From contig OZ025785.1 in NCBI GenBank assembly GCA_964019425.1, positions 1,325,501 through 1,389,500 on the forward strand: 64,000 nucleotides of DNA, given 5' to 3'. The position numbers and the translations under genes were made by a program. The notes below the pieces were generated by a model. It was not told the origin of the DNA. It ran no database searches and saw only the letters and a list, made by a program, of their open reading frames with translations. The DNA is from Flectonema sp. DT1601 (taxonomy: Eukaryota; Euglenozoa; Diplonemea; Diplonemida; Diplonemidae). Positions 33,701 through 43,378 of this stretch are shown here, one piece after another (positions within the stretch are counted from its first letter, which is position 1; each line of letters begins with the position of its first letter).

Positions 33701-36696
33701 CTATTCCTCGGGATGGGAATACAACTGACTCGCTCTTGCTGACAATACTGCTGCTTCTGTTCCTGTTCGATTCCATGATGACAAAAACTAATAATTTGGC
33801 AATTTGCGTGTGAACTTCTTGTTTTGATCAGAATAATTAGAAGACGAGACTGACATACTTCACTCTTTTTCTCTCACTCGTTGTTGTTGTTGTTGTTATT
33901 GCATTCCGCTTCTTCATCTTAATATCTCGTGATGACAATGACACATTAGTGTAGTGCGCATCTGACCGTTGGAATTCTATTCCTCGGGATGGGAATACAA
34001 CTGACTCGCTCTTGCTGACAATACCGCTGCATCTGTTCCTGTTCGATTCCGTGATGACAAAAACTAATAATTTGGCAATTTGCGTGTGAACTTCTTGTTT
34101 TGATCAGAATAATTAGAAGACGAGACTGACACACTTCCATCTTTTCCTCTCACTCTTTGTTGTTGCTGTTGCATTCCCCTTCTTCATCTTAATATCTCGT
34201 GATGACAATGACACATTAGTGTAGTGCGCATCTGACCGTTGGAATTCTATTCCTCGGGATGGGAATACAACTGACTCGCTCTTGCTGACAATACTGCTGC
34301 TTCTGTTCCTGTTCGATTCCATGATGACAAAAACTAATAATTTGGCAATTTGCGTGTGAACTTCTTGTTTTGATCAGAATAATTAGAAGACGAGACTGAC
34401 ATACTTCCCTCTTTTCCTCTCACTCTTTGTTGTAGCTGTTGTTGCATTCCCCTTCTTCATCTTAATATCTCGTGATGACAATGACACATTAGTGTAGTGC
34501 GCATCTGACCGTTGGAATTCTATTCCTCGGGATGGGAATACAACTGACTCGCTCTTGCTGACCATACTGCTGCTTCTGTTCCTGTTCGATTCCATGATGA
34601 CAAAAACTAATAATTTGGCAATTTGCGTGTGAACTTCTTGTTTTGATCAGAATAATTAGAAGACGAGACTGACATACTTCACTCTTTTTCTCTCACTCGT
34701 TGTTGTTGTTGTTGTTATTGCATTCCGCTTCTTCATCTTAATATCTCGTGATGACAATGACACATTAGTGTAGTGCGCATCTGACCGTTGGAATTCTATT
34801 CCTCGGGATGGGAATACAACTGACTCGCTCTTGCTGACAATACTGCTGCTTCTGTTCCTGTTCGATTCCATGATGACAAAAACTAATAATTTGGCAATTT
34901 GCGTGTGAACTTCTTGTTTTGATCAGAATAATTAGAAGACGAGACTGACATACTTCCCTCTTTTCCTCTCACTCTTTGTTGTAGCTGTTGTTGCATTCCC
35001 CTTCTTCATCTTAATATCTCGTGATGACAATGACACATTAGTGTAGTGCGCATCTGACCGTTGGAATTCTATTCCTCGGGATGGGAATACAACTGACTCG
35101 CTCTTGCTGACAATACTGCTGCTTCTGTTCCTGTTCGATTCCGTGATGACAAAAACTAATAATTTGGCAATTTGCGTGTGAACTTCTTGTTTTGATCAGA
35201 ATAATTAGAAGACGAGACTGACACACTTCCATCTTTTCCTCTCACTCTTTGTTGTTGCTGTTGCATTCCCCTTCTTCATCTTAATATCTCGTGATGACAA
35301 TGACACATTAGTGTAGTGCGCATCTGACCGTTGGAATTCTATTCCTCGGGATGGGAATACAACTGACTCGCTCTTGCTGACAATACTGCTGCTTCTGTTC
35401 CTGTTCGATTCCATGATGACAAAAACTAATAATTTGGCAATTTGCGTGTGAACTTCTTGTTTTGATCAGAATAATTAGAAGACGAGACTGACATACTTCA
35501 CTCTTTTTCTCTCACTCGTTGTTGTTGTTGTTGTTATTGCATTCCGCTTCTTCATCTTAATATCTCGTGATGACAATGACACATTAGTGTAGTGCGCATC
35601 TGACCGTTGGAATTCTATTCCTCGGGATGGGAATACAACTGACTCGCTCTTGCTGACAATACTGCTGCTTCTGTTCCTGTTCGATTCCATGATGACAAAA
35701 ACTAATAATTTGGCAATTTGCGTGTGAACTTCTTGTTTTGATCAGAATAATTAGAAGACGAGACTGACACACTTCTCTCTTTTCCTCTCACTCTTTGTTG
35801 TAGCTGTTGTTGCATTCCCCTTCTTCATCTTAATATCTCGTGATGACAATGACACATACTCAGAGGGATGATAATCTTATTAATATCTTGCAATGGTCTT
35901 TAGAAAGTTCTTTGATATGAGTAATATTTTGAAACTAATATCTCCTTTGCAAGGTGATCTATTTATAATAAACAACCAACAGCCCTGAAGAGTACGACAA
36001 GCGTTACCTAAGAGATCACTTTGAAGATTTTTACGAAGACACTTTTGAAGAATTGATGAAGGTGTGTATTTAACAAAAAAGTTTTATTTTGTTGTAAAGT
36101 ATTCTGCTAAGATTTACTTAAAGAAAGAGGAAAAAAAATATAAAAAAAACAAACAGCTTGGAGAAATATTAGAGCTGAATATTGTTGACAATGTCTGTGA
36201 GCACTTGTTGGGTAATGTTTACGTAAAATTTGCGACGGAAGAGGATGCTGAAAACGCTCATAAGAATCTTGCTGGAAGATTCTATGCAGGTAGAATGCTT
36301 ATGCCAGAATACGTTCCTGTAACTGACTTCCACGAGTCAAGTTGTAGACAATACGAGGAGAATGAATGTGAAAGAGGAGGATTGTGCAACTTTATGCACT
36401 TGAAGGGTGTTTCTAAGAAATTGCTCAGAGACTTGTTTTCAGAACAAAAAAAACTGTACAAAGACAGACGTAAGGAGAGAAAGAGAAAGGAGAGAGCTGA
36501 AGGTAGAGCACCCTCTGAAGAAGATACCAAAGATAGAGTTGTTCGTCAAGATAACCCAGATGATGATGATGAACCTGTTTTTGGAATGGGACGGCCAGTC
36601 GCAGCAGCTAAACGTGAGCGAGAGACATCTGAAGAGCGTCGTGTCCGTCTTCGTGATGCTTATGAAAAAAAGCACGGTAAGCGTCAATGGGTCTAA
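30744..36696 (+). CDS. U2AF1: U2AF small subunit (U2AF35), 3 exons with a 5-kb repeat-filled intron
   Basis: Exons 30744-30946, 35983-36061 and 36157-36696. Junctions read AT|C (Ile) and phase 0, with donors GTATGT and GTGTGT and acceptors CAACAG and AAACAG. The product is about 273 aa. The first CCCH zinc finger is in exon 1 ([20 protein letters not shown]). Exon 2 gives the [21 protein letters not shown] helix, and exon 3 the UHM-type RRM ([17 protein letters not shown]). The second CCCH finger is in exon 3 ([13 protein letters not shown]...CNFMH), then a basic [12 protein letters not shown] tail. U2AF35 reads the AG at 3' splice sites with U2AF65. The match is clear across the whole protein. 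The first intron is 5,036 nt while other introns here are 60-100 nt; it is almost wholly tandem repeats. Exact joins are inferred from splice consensus and protein continuity. Confidence 0.93.
30947..35982 (+). other. Giant first intron of U2AF1
   Basis: GTATGT donor at 30947 and AACAACCAACAG acceptor ending 35982. It is about fifty to eighty times longer than other introns in the window. 31020-35853 is tandem repeat; the remaining DNA near each end (about 70 and 130 nt) resembles an ordinary short intron, so the array appears to have been inserted or expanded inside one. Confidence 0.85.
31027..35853. repeat. Tandem array 1, about 17.6 copies of a 270-282-bp unit
   Basis: Unit starts (RTGATGACAAAAACTAATAA) at 31027, 31303, 31576, 31858, 32134, 32404, 32677, 32950, 33220, 33493, 33775, 34051, 34321, 34594, 34870, 35143, 35413 and 35689. 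Spacings are 276, 273, 282, 276, 270, 273, 273, 270, 273, 282, 276, 270, 273, 276, 273, 270 and 276: all multiples of three. Copies are about 95-99 percent alike; length differences come mainly from a GTT/GCT triplet tract. The array ends mid-unit after GACAATGACACAT. Each unit has two RTGATGA and four CTGA motifs. Reverse-strand ORFs of 60-76 codons in each unit carry no domain, and stops prevent a through-reading frame. Confidence 0.95.
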
Positions 36697-37120
36697 TCCA
36701 AAGAGATTGATTAGTGTTCCCCCATCAAACCCCTTTAGTTTAATTAGTGTTTTTGGCCAACCACACACTGGCTTTAAATGGTGTGGCAAGTCACCTTAAC
36801 AATCAGAATAGGTGCTCCATTCGCCAAGTAGCACACCAGAAAAAAGACTCAATGGAAATTACTTCGCGTCGTTTATTATTTTCGGTTATTTTGGTATTGC
36901 TAGCACCACATCTTTGTAGACAGGTTGTTTTAAATATGAAACTAATTCGGTTTATTTTTTTGTAGCGAAGGTTTCTGGTGTCATTCTCAACAAAAAATAA
37001 TCAGTCAGGCGAGTAGGAATCTTTGCAATTTTATTGAATGATTGGAAACTATTCGATGGAAAGTTACATAAAATCAAGTTCCTCTCAAAGCTATACACAA
37101 ACCCCTACAAGGAAATAAAA
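36697..37120. other. Intergenic region with a possible tiny secreted-peptide ORF
   Basis: An ORF at 36852-36965 (38 codons) begins MEITSRRLLFSVILVLLAP, which looks like a signal peptide, but nothing convincing follows. It might be an orphan exon or chance. The rest is unremarkable. Confidence 0.3.
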
Positions 37121-39484
37121 ATGAGATCCTCACTTTGGTGTCTGCTGTTGACGCTTCCGACGTTGGTGTCCAGTCAGCAGATTTGGAATTCGATCAACTG
37201 CCCGGTGACAGGAAACAGCTGTTCGTACACTAACGACAAGGCAGTGGATGAGGCGGTGACACTTTTCTTCCAAGCGGAGCAGCAATCTGGAGTGGCATCG
37301 ATCTCGTGCACAGTCGGTAATGCCGTTCCCTGCTACAGATCGTACCCGAACTCAGACACGGGGAGTGCAGGAGGATGCTTCTTCGTTATACCGGCTGGAG
37401 CTGAGATGAGCTGCGATGTGCAGGGAACCGTCAAAGTGATCGGAAGCCACGTGTCACCACTGAAGGGAGCGTTGTTGGACACCAACACGAAGACCATTTC
37501 GTGTGATAATGGAGACTGCAGCTACAAGAACTCGGGAGGTGCGGATCTCTGGGTGACCCAACGCTTGGCTGCCCGCGGCTATGGAATCAACGAATTCAGC
37601 TGCAAGTACGGAAGCATGGAAGTCTGCGCCTACGCCGTCAACGGTACTCAGGGAGGGTTCTCCTGCAATTTCATCCTTCCGGCGGGAGCGGACCTGAAGT
37701 GTGAGATCAAGAGCGGTTCATTTGACGGTACTTCTGCTGCGTTTCCATTCAAAAAGAATGTCTTGCAATTGGACTCGCAGACTGTTCCGATGAACTGCCC
37801 GAACGTCAGCTACCCGAAACCGAACATGTGCGACTGCGCGTACACGAACGACCGGGAAAATGATTTGGTGGTGTCGGTAGTGTCGTCGAGCACCAACGAG
37901 GACTACAACGCGTTCCACTGCTACTACGGAGGAGCGAATGTCTGCTCGTGGGGATCAAACCGCAACGACAAGGGAAACCGTGGAGGGTGCTACTTCGTGT
38001 TGGCTGCTGGGCAGGACTTCAGCTGCGCAATGCAGTGGGGAGCAGCTTCGTTCTCGGTGACGGTGGCGAAGCAGTTGGAAGGGTCTCTCTGGGGAGCTTC
38101 GTTGGAGACAGCAAGGAAGGCGAACCCAACGAGGCTGCCTCCCCGTGCTGCTCCTCTGGAGGAACCAGTTGACCAGTCGAAGAGTCTCAACCAGCACCAG
38201 GAACTCTTTGCGAAGTGGAAGGCGCACCACTCGAAGACCTACTCATCGAAGGCTGAGGAAGAGAAGCGGTTCAACAACTTTCGCAAGCACTTGAGTCTTT
38301 TTAATTCGAAGGAGGGACTTCCAAACAACCTCGCGGATTGGTCGAAGGCCGAGTTCGAGACGCACCTGAGAGACTGCGCGTTCCCAACTGGAGACCTGTC
38401 GCCACCACCTGCTGAGCGAATGATCACTGAGGAGGACATTCGCAGCATGCCGGAGTCAGTCGACTGGAGAACAAAGGGAGTAGTGACCCCAGTGAAGGAT
38501 CAGGGACAGTGCGGTTCTTGCTGGTCGTTCTCCACCACGGGAGTGACTGAGTGCGCGTGGGCAATCGCCGGAAACAAACTGCAGAGCCTGTCAGAGCAAA
38601 AGCTAGTGAGCTGCGACACAAAGTGCGATGGCTGCAATGGAGGATGGCCGTACCAGGCGATCCAGTGGACTGCTGAAAACGGAGCGGACACCGAGGCGTC
38701 GTACCCATACGTATCTGGCAACGGTAACGTGCCTGGGTGCCACGCAGGGAGTCCAGCGGATGTGAAGGTGACTGGATACTACAGCGTGAACAGAACAGAG
38801 GAGGCGATGGCCGCAACTGTCGCAAAGTACGGACCCATCTCAATTGCTCTCGACGCGATGACTCAGATCTGGTGGCCATACACGGGAGGTATCGTCAGCA
38901 ACTGTTGCAACAAGCAAGCTGACCACGCTGTTCTTATTGTCGGGTACGGTATCGACAAGGGTCAGAAGTACTGGTTGATTAAGAACTCGTGGAACGCAAA
39001 CTGGGGAGAGAATGGATACATCAGACTGGAGAGAGGAAGTGACCAGTGTGGTATTACCTCTGCTCCAGTCCAAGCGCTTGTCCAGGGAGGTGTCACTCCA
39101 CCACCAAGACCGCCACCTTCGACCGCATGCCCTCCGGAGACCACCACGACCGTTGTCGGAAACACTCACACATGCACCTGGACCAACAACACTAAGGGAG
39201 TGAAACTTCCACCTGGTACATCACAGCTCCATGAGTACTGTGACTACTTCTCAAAGGGAGGATACTTTGGGTACTCGTGGAGTGTTGCAAGTGCCAGTCA
39301 CTTCGACTATCCTTGTCCTCCACACTCCCGCTTCGGGACCGCCACCGGTAACGTCGGATTCTGCACCTTTCAAAACGGATCTGACCCAACTACTGGCGTC
39401 TATGTGCCGACTGGTGGAACTGTCGACTGCAGCAAGTTGGCCCAGGGAACTTTTTCCTACAGCTTCACTGCCGATAAGTTTTAG
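37121..39484 (+). CDS. Secreted papain-family (C1A) cysteine protease with Cys-rich repeat domains at both ends
   Basis: 787 residues from ATG 37121, chosen because it starts a clear signal peptide (SLWCLLLTLPTLVSS); the longer in-frame start at 37034 hides it. Residues about 20-345 hold three related domains of about 100 aa, each with the pattern C-x-Y-x-N/T, a second CxYG-type element, 'GG(C)xFxxxAG' and a closing C. An I29-type inhibitor propeptide follows (FAKWKAHHSKTYSSKAEEEKRFNNF). The protease begins PESVDWRTKG, with catalytic QCGSCW (Cys467), DHAVLIVGYG (His602) and KNSWNANWG (Asn622). A Pro-rich linker leads to one more Cys domain, possibly two. Codons are visibly GC-rich compared with neighbours, like the polyubiquitin and redoxin genes. 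It is likely a lysosomal or digestive enzyme; the repeats may bind carbohydrate or protein, which is inference. Confidence 0.92.
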   Translation: MRSSLWCLLLTLPTLVSSQQIWNSINCPVTGNSCSYTNDKAVDEAVTLFFQAEQQSGVASISCTVGNAVPCYRSYPNSDTGSAGGCFFVIPAGAEMSCDVQGTVKVIGSHVSPLKGALLDTNTKTISCDNGDCSYKNSGGADLWVTQRLAARGYGINEFSCKYGSMEVCAYAVNGTQGGFSCNFILPAGADLKCEIKSGSFDGTSAAFPFKKNVLQLDSQTVPMNCPNVSYPKPNMCDCAYTNDRENDLVVSVVSSSTNEDYNAFHCYYGGANVCSWGSNRNDKGNRGGCYFVLAAGQDFSCAMQWGAASFSVTVAKQLEGSLWGASLETARKANPTRLPPRAAPLEEPVDQSKSLNQHQELFAKWKAHHSKTYSSKAEEEKRFNNFRKHLSLFNSKEGLPNNLADWSKAEFETHLRDCAFPTGDLSPPPAERMITEEDIRSMPESVDWRTKGVVTPVKDQGQCGSCWSFSTTGVTECAWAIAGNKLQSLSEQKLVSCDTKCDGCNGGWPYQAIQWTAENGADTEASYPYVSGNGNVPGCHAGSPADVKVTGYYSVNRTEEAMAATVAKYGPISIALDAMTQIWWPYTGGIVSNCCNKQADHAVLIVGYGIDKGQKYWLIKNSWNANWGENGYIRLERGSDQCGITSAPVQALVQGGVTPPPRPPPSTACPPETTTTVVGNTHTCTWTNNTKGVKLPPGTSQLHEYCDYFSKGGYFGYSWSVASASHFDYPCPPHSRFGTATGNVGFCTFQNGSDPTTGVYVPTGGTVDCSKLAQGTFSYSFTADKF

Positions 39485-40508
39485 TGCCTTTTATTTCAGG
39501 TGATTAATTCGCAGCGTCGAGTTTGACTCTTTACTCAGCAAAGTGGGTTAAGTAGTAAATATGTTTTCATGTAAGTAATTTATAGTTTTCAGTGAGGAGG
39601 TGGGGAGCCCGCCTTCTCACTGTTTGCTCTAATTTGTTTCTGTTTTGACGTTTTCCCTTTATTTATGTTTTTTTCTCTCTCTCTATTCTTTCTATTAGCA
39701 AGACAACTTTCCTGCGAAGAAAAGGGACCCGTTAGCAATGAGAAATCTTTCATACTTCAACAAAAGTAATGATTTCATTGTTGTGATCGTTATTCCGGCT
39801 TCGTTGCCAGATGTTCACGTGTGTATTTATTGTTCGTTGTTAGAACTTATGTGTTGCAGTTGGCAGCGTGCTGAGCATGTCAGCTAGTTTTGTGATGCGG
39901 GTGTTGTTTGTGTCTTCCTCTGCGGCGACAAACTCAGTCACTCCATCTCGAAAGAGATAAGTGATTTATACATACGCCACAGGGTGGGACAATCGATGTG
40001 TTTGTTTGTTTGTTTGCTTCCTCATTATGAGCTGAACCACATATATGGCAAAGTATGATTGCCTTATTCCCTTTTACACTCACAGTGTCTAAGTGATTCC
40101 TTGAGCTGGGATATATTCTTTATCCGATATACTCATCTGATTGGGGGCATCGTCTCCCAGCTGATGTGTATTTGCTCTGTTTGTTTCTGACTCTTTGAAG
40201 TCAACTCCCTCTCTTATCTCTCGTCTTTCTAAGCGGTAATGGAAGCTTTAATGGATTGATTTTGATAGCATTTGGTATATTATGGTGTTTGGAAATTCCC
40301 ATTTGCTGTAATTATAACACTGGCTATAACGTAATCCGCATGAGTTTTTTTTTTTTTAAAAAGAATGTAACATTTCATGATACTCTTGTCCTTGCCTTAC
40401 CCCGCTACTACACTTGTTTCTCTGATTCAGTTTTGACTGTGTCATTTTATTTATATAACTTATTACGTTATTTACTGTTAATTTGTTTTTTTAGGTACGA
40501 CAGTATTA
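39485..40508. other. 1-kb intergenic region with a strong 3' hairpin
   Basis: The spacer includes the hairpin at 39591-39621 just after the protease gene, pyrimidine-rich DNA, and a short acceptor (TTTTTTTAG at 40486-40494) before the next ATG. An open frame at 40256-40540 is not supported as coding. Confidence 0.5.
39591..39621 (+). other. Perfect 14-bp RNA hairpin with GAG loop
   Basis: AGTGAGGAGGTGGG pairs with CCCGCCTTCTCACT across a 3-nt GAG loop; 12 Watson-Crick and 2 G-T pairs. It lies 107 nt after the protease stop, so it is likely in its 3' UTR or a processing region. Confidence 0.65.
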
Positions 40509-41000
40509 ATGTCTGTATTGTCAGGTGGTGTGTTGCCTGACTTGACAGAACAAGAATTGAGAATGGAGAGAGATAAGATAAAACACAATCTGTATGAAAC
40601 ATACGGTGATCGTATTCAACTTTTGATGGATGAAGAAATGTCAAAACAACAACAAATAACATCCGCAGATAGAGAACCAGACTTCTCATGCAAGCCATTC
40701 TATGTCAGTGCAACTTATAAACAGCTTAGAGCATTGCAACAGGAATCAATTGAAAAACTGAAGACTAATATTATTGAAGGAGGACTAACTGCAAGGCAAG
40801 CAGAAGTATGTCGAAATCTATCCTTTTTATGAATTTTTTTATTTAATTGTCTAGTTACAGTTAGTAGTAATATTTTATTACAGGATCAGCTTAACCTTTT
40901 GTTGGGTCTTCAACGATCGATATCACCTCCTGCTAATGATCATTACCAAGAAGACCATTTCATAAGAGAGGAACCAGAATCACCTTCAAATTTAACTTAA
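40509..41000 (+). CDS. Small hypothetical protein with coiled-coil/helical character, 2 exons
   Basis: Exons 40509-40805 and 40884-41000. The 78-nt intron has GTATGT...TTACAG and joins in phase 0. The product is 137 aa. Exon 1 is charged and helical (LTEQELRMERDKIKHNLYETYGDRIQLL), then YKQLRALQQESIEKLKTNIIEGG. Exon 2 gives DQLNLLLGLQRS and an acidic disordered tail ending PESPSNLT. No domain is recognised. The ATG lies 14 nt after a T-run/AG acceptor-like site. It precedes the second copy of the tandem array by 225 nt, so the array may be in its 3' flank. Confidence 0.65.
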
Positions 41001-42799
41001 AAGTCATTCATTTATTACATTTACATTTATTACGAGACTTCACTTCTGTTATGTCATTTTATACCAATTTACGTAACATGTTGGTGTGGTTTTCTTTTTA
41101 TGATTTTATTTCATATTTCCCTTCTTCTAGGTTATTCAATAATCATTAGTGTACAATGGGAATCTTTCTGTGTGTATAGATGCTCTACAGTTACTGACAT
41201 GTTTCTCGTTATCTTCAATCATTACGTGATGACAAAAACTAATAATTTGGCAATTTGCGTGTGAACTTCTTGTTTTGATCAGAATAATTAGAAGACGAGA
41301 CTGACACACTTCTATCTTTTCCTCTCGGTCGTTGTTGTTTCTGTTGCTGTTGCATTCCCCTTCTGCATCTTAATATCTCGTGATGACAATGACACATTAG
41401 TGTAGTGCGCATCTGACCGTTGGAATTCTATTCCTCGGGATGGGAATACAACTGACTCGCTCTTGCTGACAATACTGCTGCTTCTGTTCCTGTTCGATTC
41501 CATGATGACAAAAACTAATAATTTGGCAATTTGCGTGTGAACTTCTTGTTTTGATCAGAATAATTAGAAGACGAGACTGACACACTTCCATCTTTTTCTC
41601 TCACTCGTTGTTGTTGTTGTTGTTGCTGTTGTTGCATTCCCCTTCTTCATCTTAATATCTCGTGATGACAATGACACATTAGTGTAGTGCGCATCTGACC
41701 GTTGGAATTCTATTCCTCGGGATGGGAATACAACTGACTCGCTCTTGCTGACAATACTGCTGCTTCTGTTCCTGTTCGATTCCATGATGACAAAAACTAA
41801 TAATTTGGCAATTTGCGTGTGAACTCCTTGTTTTGATCAGAATAATTAGAAGACGAGACTGACACACTTCTCTCTTTTCCTCTCACTCTTTGTTGTTGCT
41901 GTTGCATTCCCCTTCTGCATCTTAATATCTCGTGATGACAATGACACATTAGTGTAGTGCGCATCTGACCGTTGGAATTCTATTCCTCGGGATGGGAATA
42001 CAACTGACTCGCTCTTGCTGACAATACTGCTGCATCTGTTCCTGTTCGATTCCGTGATGACAAAAACTAATAATTTGGCAATTTGCGTGTGAACTTCTTG
42101 TTTTGATCAGAATAATTAGAAGACGAGACTGACACACTTCCATCTTTTCCTCTCACTCTTTGTTGTTGCTGTTGCATTCCCCTTCTGCATCTTAATATCT
42201 CGTGATGACAATGACACATTAGTGTAGTGCGCATCTGACCGTTGGAATTCTATTCCTCGGGATGGGAATACAACTGACTCGCTCTTGCTGACAATACTGC
42301 TGCTTCTGTTCCTGTTCGATTCCATGATGACAAAAACTAATAATTTGGCAATTTGCGTGTGAACTTCTTGTTTTGATCAGAATAATTAGAAGACGAGACT
42401 GACACACTTCCATCTTTTCCTCTCACTCTTTGTTGTTGCTGTTGCATTCCCCTTCTGCATCTTGATATCTCGTGATGACAATGACACATTAGTGTAGTGT
42501 GCATCTGACCGTTGGAATTCTATTCCTCGGGATGGGAATACAACTGACTCGCTCTTGCTGACAATACTGCTGCATCTGTTCCTGTTCGATTCCATGATGA
42601 CAAAAACTAATAATTTGGCAATTTGCGTGTGAACTTCTTGTTTTGATCAGAATAATTAGAAGACGAGACTGATAAATTCTTGCATTAATGAACTTGTGTA
42701 GTTTAGTGTGTTGCAACAAGTAAAGGTGTGGGCGAATGAAACATTTTGTTGAGCATATTCATATCAAAATTCACAAGGCATAAGAAAAAAGTAAATAAA
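41001..42799. other. Spacer containing tandem array 2
   Basis: 225 nt of ordinary A/T-rich DNA, then the repeat array 41226-42672, then about 125 nt to the next ATG. No gene. Unlike array 1, I see no host intron around it. Confidence 0.65.
41226..42672. repeat. Tandem array 2, about 5.3 copies of the same 270-282-bp unit
   Basis: Unit starts 41226, 41502, 41784, 42054, 42324 and 42594 (spacings 276, 282, 270, 270, 270). The unit is about 95 percent or more identical to array 1. It begins at the same point of the unit as array 1 (GTGATGACAAAAACT) and its last partial copy stops right after GAGACTGA, so one extra 79-nt module closes the array. Confidence 0.95.
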
Positions 42800-43378
42800 A
42801 TGTCTCGGATAGAACAAGCTAATGAATTACCAGTTGCCTTCCGCAAAGGATTTACTCGTAATATGAACATCATGGAAATCCAGGTAGTCGAAAAGGTTCA
42901 TAAAAGTGGAAGAAAAGACAGAAGAGTACTCCTTCTAGCTAAAATGAAAGGTATCAATGCATTATTTTTATGTACAATGGATGGTTGTATGAGAAGAGTT
43001 ATCGAGGTTGCTAATATTGAGAGTCTGACGATTATGAGTCTTGCTAAGGGAGGATCAATTTTATCGAGGAAGCACGAAGTTCCACAAGTGTTGATCAAAA
43101 ATAGCAAAGAAGATGATATTATCTTGAACTTGATTCATCACAAATACAATTCAGTAAACACGTCAATTGAGAGGGTGATCAGTACGTTTAACGTCTTATG
43201 GAAAGAGTCTAGAATGACTGCACAAACCTTACCTGTAATCGACCTTCGTGAAGACGATCTGTGTAAGTTTGACGATCTAACGGCATTGCGTGAAACTCGA
43301 CGTAAAATAACCCCAAAAGAAGTAATGAAGGACTGGATGACTCGCACAGTCCAACATGAGTTAGTTGTTGCTTACTAG
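42800..43378 (+). CDS. Hypothetical protein, possible PH-like fold, 192 aa
   Basis: Intronless. ATG 42800 is chosen over the in-frame 42746 because A-rich leader sequence precedes it (the usual context here). The sequence has a run of beta-strand-like segments (MEIQVVEKVHKSGRKDRRVLLLAKM, GINALFLCTM, MRRVIEVANIESLTIMS, HEVPQVLIKN) and then helices (DDIILNLIHHKYN, IERVISTFNVLWKE). This order of seven strands then a helix would suit a PH-like domain, and similar 'RRVL.L...ALFLC...V.RVI.I..I..L' patterns occur in protist PH-like proteins. This is tentative; no binding motif is evident. It may have a peripheral membrane or cytoskeletal role. Confidence 0.62.
   Translation: MSRIEQANELPVAFRKGFTRNMNIMEIQVVEKVHKSGRKDRRVLLLAKMKGINALFLCTMDGCMRRVIEVANIESLTIMSLAKGGSILSRKHEVPQVLIKNSKEDDIILNLIHHKYNSVNTSIERVISTFNVLWKESRMTAQTLPVIDLREDDLCKFDDLTALRETRRKITPKEVMKDWMTRTVQHELVVAY

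Noticed and set aside
37121-39484. Horizontal transfer as the cause of high GC in the protease gene
   Set aside because: Polyubiquitin and the redoxin-like gene show the same codon shift, so expression-linked bias is the simpler explanation.
31027-42672. CRISPR array
   Set aside because: Units are about 270 bp with no short repeat/unique spacer alternation, in a eukaryotic genome.
31089-42719. About 20 reverse-strand ORFs of 62-76 codons (MESNRNRSS... and MEVCQSRLL...)
   Set aside because: They are the same two frames repeated in each tandem unit, always ending in stops, without domains. Conservation reflects copy similarity, and the U2AF1 reading on the + strand explains the context of array 1.
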